From Lineus longissimus (lineage: Eukaryota; Nemertea; Pilidiophora; Heteronemertea; Lineidae), in NCBI RefSeq assembly GCF_910592395.1, contig NC_088312.1:22389292-22453291 (forward strand): 64,000 bases of DNA. Reading direction: 5' to 3'. The notes below the pieces were generated by a model, which was given only the letters and a program-made list of their open reading frames with translations, ran no database searches and had not been told where the DNA came from. This document shows, piece after piece, positions 9,939 through 19,700 of this stretch. The translations under genes and the position numbers were made by a program. How positions within the stretch are numbered: position 1 is the stretch's first letter; each line of letters opens with the position of its first letter.

Positions 9939-10811
9939 ATGAAGTCTGGCATGGGAAGCTGGCAAATCAATACAGTTTGGTCACTTATGGAAACTGCAGG
10001 TTTAACACAGGAGGAGGAGGATTTTCAGTTGAAGGGAATGTTGGAGGCAGATTCATTCCTGCAAGGTGAAAGTGGGCCGACATGTAACACTGCAGGAGCT
10101 AATCCGGCCAGGGACAAAGATGATAGTTTTCAGTTGAAGGGAACGTCAGAAGCTGATTCAACCGTGGATGTTGAGATTGGCCAATTGTACAAGACTGCAG
10201 GCATAAAGGAACATGATCGAGCCCAGGATGATGATGATGATGATGATGATGACTTACAGACAAATGGAACTGATATTCCTCTTGAACCTACATGTGGAAC
10301 TAGTAGTGCTACACAGCAATTATACACTCTGCACAAACACAGATATTCAAAGATTTATGCCCAAGCGGTGTCTGTTGTGAAGTCATTGAAGTGTCACTAC
10401 TGTGAGAAATTCTTCTCTCGTGAAGGTTGTTTGATAAACCATGAACGAAGGCACACTGGTGATAAAGAAGTCAAGTGTAGTCACTGTGAAAAAGTCTTTT
10501 CCAGGAAAAGCGCTATGACAAGGCATAAACTATCACACACTGGTGAAAAGAAACTGAAGTGTAGTTACTGTGAAAAAGCTTTTTCGCGATTAGATCACTT
10601 GGCGGTGCATGTACGCCTCCACACTGGTGAAAAGCCATTCAGATGTGCATATTGTAATCAGGCCTTTGTTAATAAACAATCCCTGACTGCACATGAGCTG
10701 CATCACACTGGTGAAAGACCATTCAAATGCAGCCATTGTAAGAAAGCGTTTAAGAAACAAGGTTCATTGACCATGCATGAACGAATCCACACGGGAGTTG
10801 AAGGGCTTTAG
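9939..10811 (+). CDS. Acidic-N-terminus C2H2 zinc-finger exon (five fingers)
   Basis: The acceptor TATCATTCCAG ends at 9938. ATG (MKSGMGSWQINTVWSL) is the first codon, and the frame is open to TAG at 10809-10811, 290 residues. Residues 1-140 hold VWSLMETAGLTQ, two copies of a FQLKG..EADS block and a run of nine aspartates coded by GAT repeats. Five regular C2H2 fingers follow with TGEKKLK, TGEKPF and TGERPF linkers. The N-terminal motif ties it to the 730-residue protein at 5065. Likely a DNA-binding regulator in the nucleus; the acidic part could be an activation region (inference). Confidence 0.8.
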   Translation: MKSGMGSWQINTVWSLMETAGLTQEEEDFQLKGMLEADSFLQGESGPTCNTAGANPARDKDDSFQLKGTSEADSTVDVEIGQLYKTAGIKEHDRAQDDDDDDDDDLQTNGTDIPLEPTCGTSSATQQLYTLHKHRYSKIYAQAVSVVKSLKCHYCEKFFSREGCLINHERRHTGDKEVKCSHCEKVFSRKSAMTRHKLSHTGEKKLKCSYCEKAFSRLDHLAVHVRLHTGEKPFRCAYCNQAFVNKQSLTAHELHHTGERPFKCSHCKKAFKKQGSLTMHERIHTGVEGL

Positions 10812-11053
10812 CTTTTGTGACTCCTTACAACTGCTTTGTATATACAATTCCATGTAAACCTGTCCTATCAATTCAGCTCAGCTAAGTTTGTCTTCTGTGC
10901 GGCCTCAGTCTTGTGACTTATACTTAGTTCTTTTTAGATATTTTGCAGCATCTTCTCAGCAAATTCCTTACCTGCTTTCCTTCAATCAATGTACTTTTAG
11001 AATGAACTATCTACATATCTTCTTGACTTGGTCATTCTTTTGTCTAATTCCAG

Positions 11054-11362
11054 ATATTTCGATGCATTAGTCGTCCGCCAAAAGGGGGTTGGAGATTTCC
11101 AAAAATCTTCAGATGTACGGTCTGTGATAGACCTTTTGGGAAACAAGCGAACTTGGATATTCATTTCCGGGTCCATACTGGTGAAAAACCATTTGAATGT
11201 TCCTACTGTGGAAGAGCATTCCCACAGAAGGGGAACATGAGGAAGCACGAGATGACTCATACAGGAGAGAAACCATTTGTGTGCCATATCTGTGGGAAGG
11301 AGTTCAGGAGCAGTTCAAATAGGAAGATACACATCCAAAGACACAAGAAGTCGAAGGATTAA
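11054..11362 (+). CDS. C2H2 zinc-finger terminal exon (three fingers)
   Basis: The acceptor TTTGTCTAATTCCAG ends at 11053. Phase 0 (IFRCISRPPKGGWRFPKI) is open to TAA at 11360-11362, 102 codons, with no ATG ahead of finger 1. Fingers start at RCTVC, ECSYC and VCHIC, with TGEKPF linkers. Finger 2 carries P-Q-K-G-N-M and finger 3 carries R-S-S-S-N-R in the helix, the same style as the - strand array. It depends on an upstream exon for its start codon. Confidence 0.8.
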   Translation: MFRCISRPPKGGWRFPKIFRCTVCDRPFGKQANLDIHFRVHTGEKPFECSYCGRAFPQKGNMRKHEMTHTGEKPFVCHICGKEFRSSSNRKIHIQRHKKSKD

Positions 11363-12335
11363 CTGTTTCAGTTTCAGCCCTGAAGAAGTTTTACACAGTT
11401 TCCAAATCGATTATGAGCTTATAAAAACCTCATTTACTATAGTATATTTTCGGGTTGTGATATGCTTTTACGGGGACAGTGGAACCTCCCTTAGCTGACA
11501 CCTGTCTATCAAGGACACCCTGCATCACAAGGACAACCCCTCTATTAAGTGCACTACTTTGGGCCCCAGATTTATTATTTCTATTCCGATCGACCTCTCT
11601 CATAATGAATCAATCAGTATCAAAACTCTTATGTAAGGCTACTGAAAGTGTGCAGTGTGAAGTTTCATGAGATTTTCTCCAGTAGTTTCAGAGAAATCAG
11701 AGCTTTTGTAAATTGATTCCCACCAATGATCAATGCATACAACATGTACATACACTGTGTAATAACACTGAGAAAACTAATCCTATTGTTTGATAGGTGT
11801 GCTGGTGGTGTATGTAGTAGTGTCCAGGAGTGACCTTTCCATGACCATTGTTTACAGACCTAAGGCATGGCCACTCAATGGGTGATATGAATAAAGACTA
11901 GCAAATGCTTTTATCTAAAACTCCATGTACATTTACACTAGGCCTTTCTGTACAAAATTGAAGTAAAAGCATTTGCTAGTCTTTATTCATATCACCCAAT
12001 GTCATAGATGTTATTGGATTGCATATGACTTCATGGTTGACAGAGTCTCAAGGGTCTGCCTGACATTTCTTGTTTCTGTTTGAGACTCCTGCTGGTCTTT
12101 TAAAATTGCACCCACATTGTGACAAAGATACTTTCTAAAAGGCTAATTTCAGAACACCTTTTCACTGAACTTGCAGAAACAAAACTGCTGATTAATACTT
12201 CTGATAGGCTAGTAATTCTTTTTCATTGTTTACAGTTCTTTACATTTGATTCTTCGTCTGAACTGTGATATTCTCGCTTGTTACTTTCTCCTCTTGTGCT
12301 CAATGTTTCATGGTTGTTCCTTTGTCTATTTTCAG
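11363..12335 (+). other. Gene-free interval
   Basis: Contains a worn CAGTGGAACCTCCCTTAG repeat (from about 11478) of the pogo-like type described elsewhere, and the first 118-bp MITE (11880-11997). It ends in a pyrimidine-rich intron end shared with the - strand array. Confidence 0.5.
11880..11997. mobile_element. 118-bp MITE, copy 1
   Basis: Inverted terminal repeats of about 34 bp begin GGGTGATATGAATAAAGACT and close with the complement, with AAT directly on both sides. A second copy of exactly the same length, with its interior in the opposite orientation, lies at 16494-16611. A 3-bp duplication would suit a Harbinger-like family, but no transposase is here to prove it. Confidence 0.8.
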
Positions 12336-12800
12336 ATGCTCGGGGTGTCATCTGGTCCAAGAAGCGGTCCTTACATATTTGAGTGTGCAGTTTGTGCTAA
12401 ATTGTTACCAAGCAAGACTGAATTGGAAAGGCATTTTTGTATCCACACTGGTGAAAAGCCATTTAGGTGCTCGTACTGTGGAAAGGCTTTCAAACATAAA
12501 AGAACATTGATAATTCATGAGCGTATCCACACTGGTGAAAAACCATATGAGTGCACCTTCTGTGGCAAGGCCTTCAGTTGTAACAAAAATGTAAGGACGC
12601 ATGAACGTGTTCATACTCGTGAAAAACCATACGTTTGTACATTCTGTGGCAGGGGGTTCAGCATTAAGGGAAATATGAAAAAACATACACGTCTCCACAC
12701 AGGAGAGAAACCCTTTCAATGTCCCTCTTGTAAAAAGAGATTTTCTGATCCGTCAGGATTCAGATCTCATAAAAAATGTAATGGTCAATCTGGAAAATGA
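12336..12800 (+). CDS. C2H2 zinc-finger terminal exon (five fingers)
   Basis: The acceptor TTCCTTTGTCTATTTTCAG ends at 12335. Phase 0, starting MLGVSSGPRSGPYIFEC, is open to TGA at 12798-12800 (154 codons). Four standard C2H2 fingers are followed by a fifth ending in cysteine (SHKKC, C2HC type). Linkers are TGEKPF, TGEKPY, TREKPY and TGEKPF. The 60 nt before the exon (CTCCTCTTGTG at 12288-12298, then the pyrimidine tract) match intron ends in the - strand array, so this + strand exon is a close relative of those at 49532-51161. Confidence 0.82.
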   Translation: MLGVSSGPRSGPYIFECAVCAKLLPSKTELERHFCIHTGEKPFRCSYCGKAFKHKRTLIIHERIHTGEKPYECTFCGKAFSCNKNVRTHERVHTREKPYVCTFCGRGFSIKGNMKKHTRLHTGEKPFQCPSCKKRFSDPSGFRSHKKCNGQSGK

Positions 12801-13553
12801 GCCAGACCATCAGTAGTTTAGTGAATCGGCGGATAACTGATAGTTGTTGTCATGTCGGTTGCCTGGAAGAAAATGCAACAATGTGCACATTGCCTGTATA
12901 CATTTGTCATGTACATCCAGGCATCAAGTACTAGGCTCTGTTGGAAAACAATATGGTGGCCGGTTGAAATCCGTGTATACAGGGTGTGCCGTAAGTACAT
13001 GTAGATGCTGAATATTTTATCATTTCTCTCTCAGTTTCAGTCGGTTCTAGTTGATCAATATTTTGAATACTCTGGTCAGAAATTAGCTTTCATTTTCATG
13101 CATAGTTTTATGTCCTGTTCACCTCTAAATGTGTTACTTTTCAGATTTTGTTATTGCTCCGTATTGACCTTTTCGCTGTCACGACCTGCATGAGCTGAAG
13201 TGTTGATTTCAGTTTGGCAAATAGGCAAAATAGGCAAATTGTATTCTGTTGAAGAAAATTAAGCATTGATAGTTATAATGTTCATGTTAATAAAAGAAGT
13301 ATTATGTTTTCAAAGAGAGATTATAAAGAATGGAACACAAAAGAAGGTGTTGTAAGAAGAACAAACAATTCTTGGTCGTAATTAGGTTACTTGTGTAAAG
13401 CTTTGATGTAGGCAGACATGAATTATATAGTTATATATAAGTTTAGTCTTTCAAATGTACCCACCTTGTACATAGTTTGTTAAATTCCAGTGTATCAGGG
13501 TACAATGTATCCACATACAAATGTACAATGTTCAACATTTTATATTTTTCAAA

Positions 13554-13559
13554 AATAAA
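13554..13559 (+). terminator. Poly(A) signal AATAAA
   Basis: Canonical hexamer about 750 nt beyond the stop of the last + strand zinc-finger exon. It may mark the far end of that array's transcripts. Confidence 0.35.
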
Positions 13560-14049
13560 AAGCTTTCCGAAGAAATCTTGCATTTATCTTCTTACAATAG
13601 TATGTGAACTTGAGTGGACCTTCTCTTCCCTGTAGCCACAGAGAAATGTGTGTGAAAGTTGCCTGAAGAGTTGTGTGATTGCACACAGTAAAATATTGTC
13701 AGTGGTCATGTCCAGTATTGGATTTCACCAAATACCCCAACTTGACCATACCAGGGTCGGTGAGTACCAAGTACAAGGCCCTGAAGCTCAGGATGTGTGT
13801 CCAATAGGAGTTCATTGTGATTGGGCACCATGGTCACTGAATACCCCACCTGCCATCATGACACCACCCTTGACCATACCAGGGTCAGTATTAAAAGTAC
13901 CAAATTAGGACATCATCAATTGAAACAGTACCAATACTGTTACTGGGTTGTTGAAATATCGGGTACCCTCATGTCAATAGCTCTCGAACTGACCTGTCTC
14001 AAAGATGCATATTGTCCCACCATCATACTTGTGCAAAGCAGAGCACTCA

Positions 14050-14725
14050 CACTGATCTGTCTCCAAGATGGGTTGTTCCCCCAGTTCACCATTGCCCAGA
14101 GCTAGCACTGATCTGTCTCCAAGATGGGTTGTTCCCCCAGTTCACCATTGCCCAGAGCTAGCACTGATCTGTCTCCAAGATGGGTTGTTCCCCCAGTTCA
14201 CCATTGCCCAGAGCTAGCACTGATCTGTCTCCAAGATGGGTTGTTCCCCCAGTTCACCATCACCCTGAGCTAGCACTGATCTGTCTCCAAGATGGGTTGT
14301 TCCCCCAGTTCACCATCACCCTGAGCTAGCACTGATCTGTCTCCAAGATGGGTTGTTCCCCCAGTTCACCATCACCCTGAGCTAGCACTGATCTGTCTCC
14401 AAGATGGATGTTCCCCCAGTTCACCATTGCCCAGAGCTAGCACTGATCTGTCTCCAAGATGGATGTTCCCCCAGTTCACCATTGCCCAGAGCTGGCACTG
14501 ATCTGTCTCCAAGATGGATGTTCCCCCAGTTCACCATCACCCTGAGCTAGCACTGATCTGTCTCCAAGATGGATGTTCCCCCAGTTCACCATCACCCTGA
14601 GCTAGCACTGATCTGTCTCCAAGATGGATGTTCCCCCAGTTCACCATCACCCAGAGCTGGCACTGATCTGTCTCCAAGATGGATGTTCCCCCAGTTCACC
14701 ATCACCCTGAGCTAGCACTGATCCG
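14050..14725. repeat. 56-bp minisatellite, about 12 copies
   Basis: Tandem unit of 56 bp containing CACTGATCTGTCTCCAAGAT and GTTCCCCCAGTTCACCAT. Later copies are 55 bp (GATGGATG instead of GATGGGTTG), and CCCAGAGCT alternates with CCTGAGCT, so higher-order blocks are visible. Confidence 0.9.
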
Positions 14726-14739
14726 TCCTCTAATAAGTT

Positions 14740-15492
14740 GCCCGGTGGATAAGGGTATAGATGCGATACGTTGTATCACGATGTTGGTCATGAACATATC
14801 CACTATTTATATTATACTTGAATTCATTGCTGGTGATCAAAATCTACGCTCGAAATAACATTGGTGTTTGCAACCAGGTGCCACTCCAGCACTCGTCAGA
14901 ATGCCCATATTGATGAAATGTCCCAATCTTGCCCTTGGCCAACAAGAAACTGGCCAGCAGTATTAGTACCACAGAGCCCAAAAATGTATGAGGAAAATGA
15001 ATAAAGGCTGTACTATAAGTACATACTTGTCCCAGCTGAAAGTCCAGTTGATTGTGACAGTGTCTCTGCTTTTCAAGGTGGCGTTTTGTGTATGTCTCTG
15101 TCAATAGAGGATACTTCTCATTCCTACACTCTGGGCTATAGGCCAACCATCAACATCGAAGTAAGATTATAAAGCTGATGTTGTTCGAAAGGGAATACCA
15201 GTGTTATCTCATCCAGGAAGACAAGAGACCTGATTTGCCTTGAGTGAGGACAGAATTCAGAGTGCAGCTGTCTCATTAGTCCATTAAAATGGGCTTCGAT
15301 CCGCTACGCTGTTCACTTACAGTGAGAAGGGGCTACTGTCCCATTGGAAAAAGTCATTTCTGAAGAACATGGTCCTCCCCAGCAGTGAAATCTGGACACA
15401 AACACCGATGTTATTTCGAGCTTGGATATGTTCATGACCAACACCACAATATTGCGCATCGTGACTATACTCTCATCTTATCCATGGTTCGG
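14740..15492. repeat. Large imperfect inverted repeat
   Basis: The left arm near 14740-14800 (GTTGGTCATGAACATATCC) pairs with GGATATGTTCATGACCAAC near 15423-15490. A second pair, TCGAAATAACATTGGTGTTT near 14850, matches AAACACCGATGTTATTTCGA near 15400. Probably an old foldback transposon; no coding sequence found inside. Confidence 0.55.
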
Positions 15493-15632
15493 GTGATGGT
15501 TTATTGGGGGGAAACCTTTTATACATGATATGAAGACAATGATCCCGTCAGTACCTGGGGACTTACACGATATGAAGACAATTGAACATCACCACAAGGG
15601 CTCAGCCTGTGGATACTCAGCTTTGGAGAGGG

Positions 15633-15905
15633 GGAGACCATGCACAGTGGTTAGAGCGGTAGGCTCATAATCCTAGGACTGTGAGATTGACTCTGGGAAG
15701 GATCACCGCTGTTTCATCTTTGTGTCCTTGAGCAAGACACCTAACAAGACATTGCTTCGTCCATCAGGTGAGATGTTGATGTTCCCTGAACCTGGTGCCT
15801 TGTCAGGGCAAGGGAGAAACTTGAGTAGCTTGCAATGGATTCACCCTCATTGGCTAAGGCATTTGCCATAATAGCCACTATATAAATGCCAGGTCCAATA
15901 ATAGG
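15633..15905 (+). mobile_element. tRNA-derived SINE
   Basis: The left part resembles a tRNA with an A box (AGTGGTTAGAGCGGTAGGCT), a CAT anticodon context and a B-box-like AGATTGACTC. It is followed by CCTTGAGCAAGACACCTAAC, a block common in SINE bodies of aquatic animals, and a 3' part ending near TATATAAATGCC. Non-autonomous; needs a partner LINE elsewhere. Confidence 0.6.
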
Positions 15906-16493
15906 TAGACAGTTAGAAGAAAAAAACAAGTACATAATTAAAAATAGGTCTTCTTTAATAATTTACAATATAAGTCTTGTTTATGGTTACATGTGTTTGG
16001 TGCGTCTATCTTTCTATATCTTCATTTGGACTGGTATAAAGATTAGCTTGGGTGAACTGAACATTGCTTGGGTGTATGATATGAATTGGATCTAAGAGGG
16101 AAATCTTTACATTATTTTCAAAAAATGTATAAGACACGTTGTTGAAGAGATAACACATTTGCGCTAGACAGTACTACTCCTATGTATAGCTAGGTGGACA
16201 TGAATATACAGTGCATCTTCACAAAAGTACAGTGTCCGTTCAATTAAGTCTGCCAATGCTGTGAGAATGACGCCGAATATCCCGATTCCCAACAGCTATT
16301 TTCAGCTCATCTCCATGTCCCGAAAAAGAGCATCACCCCTCAACTTTGATAAGAACTAGGAGTGTTACCTAGCTCATCTAACTGAGTGAACACAGTACAT
16401 AAATATCACAGTCTGCTAGTACAAACCTCCAAAATTTCACAAGCATGGTGTCTCTTAGGCCTACTATAATCAGCATACAGGGATACAGATAAT

Positions 16494-16611
16494 GGGTGAT
16501 ATGAATAAAGACTAGCAAATGCTTTTACTCCGGTTTTGTACAGAAAGGCCTAGTGTAAATGTACATGGAGATTTAGATAAAAGCATTCGCTAGTCTTTAT
16601 TCATATCACCC
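16494..16611. mobile_element. 118-bp MITE, copy 2
   Basis: Same ends and length as the copy at 11880, also flanked by AAT on both sides. It lies 163 bp past the stop codon of the EF-hand gene, and its CTTTATTCATATC end supplies an AATAAA on the - strand that could serve as that gene's poly(A) signal (inference). Confidence 0.8.
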
Positions 16612-16774
16612 AATACCATGTACTATTACCCAAAAACTGACTGGCACTGGCATTACATGCTTCTCTTTACAACAATCAGAGAACACTTATGCAAGTTCAT
16701 CGAGCTATCTTATGTTCTGTACTAGAACTTCGGTGAACCACAACAAAAAGTTATCCAAATCAGTTCCAAGTCTC

Positions 16775-19700
16775 TCAATAAGTGGACAAGATCTGAGCCA
16801 GGAAGTCCTCATATGAAATTTTCCCGTTCATCTTCGTGTCGAATTCGCACATGATTTGAAACAAGTCCTCATCACTCACGCTGATCTTGCAGGCACTTAG
16901 AACGTGTTTGAAATCACTCGCATCCAGGTAACCATGTCGGCTGGGGTCCAGTTTACGGAAAGCTCTTCTGACATTCTTCCATTCTTTCAGGAGCTGAAAT
17001 ACAGGGATGACCAGATTAGGAACCGTCTTACTCTCGAAAGCCTGACAGATCATGCAAAAAGCAGAAAAGGTGCCTAAGATATACAATGACCAAAACCTTT
17101 ATTGATATGACCAATTAGACTCTTGATAGAAGATGTGCTAGCATGGTTTAATTGTTGGGGTAAATCACACTTTCGAAAGTCTCAAAACCACCCCAAGCGG
17201 AGAACAATGAAGTTTTGGTGAACAGTTTTCTGCCTGACGTGATCGGAGAGTAGTACAGATAAAACTGAATGTTGTCACAAAGAATGAAGAATCACAAAAT
17301 ACAGAAAAAACTTCATGCAAATAGAGAAGAGAAGATATCTACACTCTCAGAGAAGAGATGACTGAAGTTGTTGTGATCAATAAGACTGCTGTAACACCCT
17401 CTATTTTTGCAAACCACTTATTTGAAAAAAAGTCAGACCAACAACTGGAACAGCCAACCGAGAGGCTATGAAAATGATTAGAGTGTAAGATTCACATTGA
17501 AATGATGGTTTGTAACATCTAGTCGGCAAAAAGAAAGGGTTTACAATACTATCAAGAATTAAGGAAGACTAAGACATGTAGGAATTTGGAAATCCAGCCA
17601 ATAACAATGATAACTTCTGGACAGGAACCGATTCATCTTCTAAAAGCCCCCTATTGTCAGAATTTGGTACCTTATGCGAGATAAGATGCTGGAGTATGGC
17701 TTCCACATTCTTAGTCTTTATAAATTTTTGGTAGTATGGAGTGCAATTCTGTTAGACGTACCTATGTGATATAAGCATTATCGTGGCTTAGCCATAGCCT
17801 ACAAAATATATTACAATAAGAAATGTCTAGGATCATTTCTGCTTTTGATCTTAACGCAGCCTACAAGGATTTCTTTACACGCGAGGGTAATATACAGTTT
17901 TGAGATACAGCAGGGGTTCAGAGCGCTACAGGATTCAAACCTCTTGTCTTATTTGCTGAATTATATCCCAGACTATCCCTCTGTCCGACTCAAGCTAAAC
18001 ACGTAAGCAAAATGAACAGAAAATGTTAAATGGCACACTCAAAAACAATTATCGTGTGAGCTGTACATTGGCAGGTCATAGACCTAATCTTGTACATGTA
18101 CTCCTTCGGGAACTTGAGAAGTTGGAACGAAATATCTAAATTTAGTATCTAGTTACGCGTGTACATACTACACTGCCACTGTACCGATTCACGAGCGTGC
18201 GTAACTTAATACAAGATCAGGACATTTCGCCTCAACTTCTGCCGATTCGAAGTCTAAGGAGTATTGGGATAGCCAGCAGATAGCTATAACCCCCTGTTCT
18301 CGAGAAAAGGTGGGCAAAAATCCCAAGAGCTGGGGGTATCCTCTTGGGTTTCCGATCTGTGTCTCAAGGTTATTTGATGTCCTGGTCAAACTCACCATCG
18401 CCTGGGTCTAAAGTCACAAAGGAACAGGGTTAATGGAAAAGGATGGCAATGATTTGGTTCACAAAGACAGGGATTTTTAGCCACATTACTGAGAGATGCG
18501 ATTTTTGGTCACGAGAACTGATAAAAGACATTAGTAGCCACAGCATACTATCTAATATTCTTCATCCAACTTTCTGAATAAGCATATCAAGGGCCTATGA
18601 CTTCAACAATGGATCTGAAAGAGCAATGGTCAGAAAATTGGATAAAGAATACAGTGAGTGTGCCACTGGCATTAGATATAAGGCCAGGAAGTCTTATTCT
18701 TGAATTCCAAACATCTCTTCTGATGCCTGCAGAATCAAGCTACGTTTGGGAAACTAACACCAACATGAAGAAGAAGAAAATCCCGGGTAAACAAAATACC
18801 AACCTTCTTCTCTAACTTGTGTGACATCTTGTTATACGTCGTGTAGTGTGCGCGTCTTGCCATTGGAGCCTGGGCTGGTGGTGCATCTGTGTAATACTGC
18901 ATGAAGGGAATGTAGTGAAACCTGTAAGAAAGGGAAGCATTTATAATTTCAAAAACAATATTCGTGTAAGGCAAAACTGGACGAACAGCGCCAAACTTGG
19001 TGGATGGAAAACTAAGTTACAACGGATACTGGCAGATTGCAATTTTGTTTTGTTTTTCCAATCGAAAAAGTATCATTGGAATTGAAGTTGTTTTGAAATC
19101 TGCAAAAATAAATTGCCTAAGCCTAAGAAATATTGACGGAATACAACACCTATGCCTACCTCCCCCTTTTGCAGAAATGAGTATTAATATGTTCCTGGTC
19201 CTCTGTTGATACCCGCAGGTGCAACAGCTTATAGATGTCGTCAAGATCACCCTGCATGATCGTCGCATAACCATCTTTATCAAGTAATCGGAAGACAGCT
19301 TTCAAGCGATCCCAGTTCCTCACCACCTGCAATGAAACAAGATTTTCATCAAGAATGTGTGTAGGAATGCACGTCCTAACTACTTTGAATCAAATTTGAC
19401 TGCTTCCTTACATCTTTGCGTATCTTCTCCAAGACCGGGTCAGTTTTCTTCTGGGGTTGTTGCACCTCCTTCTCATTCTTGGCGTCCTCCGCTGCCTTCA
19501 TCTCCTCTTCCTTCTTCTCGATTGTTTTCTTCTTCATGTCTTCTATCACTTCCTTTGTACTCTCTGCACAAAGGAATCAAAACACACTCATTAGTAACAA
19601 GGGCTAGCAAAGCCTTAAGGGAAAATACGTCCTGTAACTGGCAGCTGAAGATAAGTCAACCAGATTCTCTTTTTCTCTTTCCATGGTTATCAGTAAACTG

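Larger units (their letters stand above)
12801..16774. other. Gene-free interval between array and EF-hand gene
   Basis: Holds a poly(A) signal (13554), a 56-bp minisatellite, a large imperfect inverted repeat, a tRNA-derived SINE and the second 118-bp MITE, each listed separately. I see no coding region. Confidence 0.5.

Noticed and set aside
14050-14725. Regular repeats as a CRISPR-like array
   Set aside because: The whole unit repeats, with no unique spacers, in an animal genome; it is a minisatellite.
17671-17709. Additional 39-nt exon of the EFCAB6-like gene
   Set aside because: Phase 0-0 fits and EAILQHLISHK is plausible before the last exon, but the acceptor lacks a pyrimidine tract; kept only as a remark in the gene entry.
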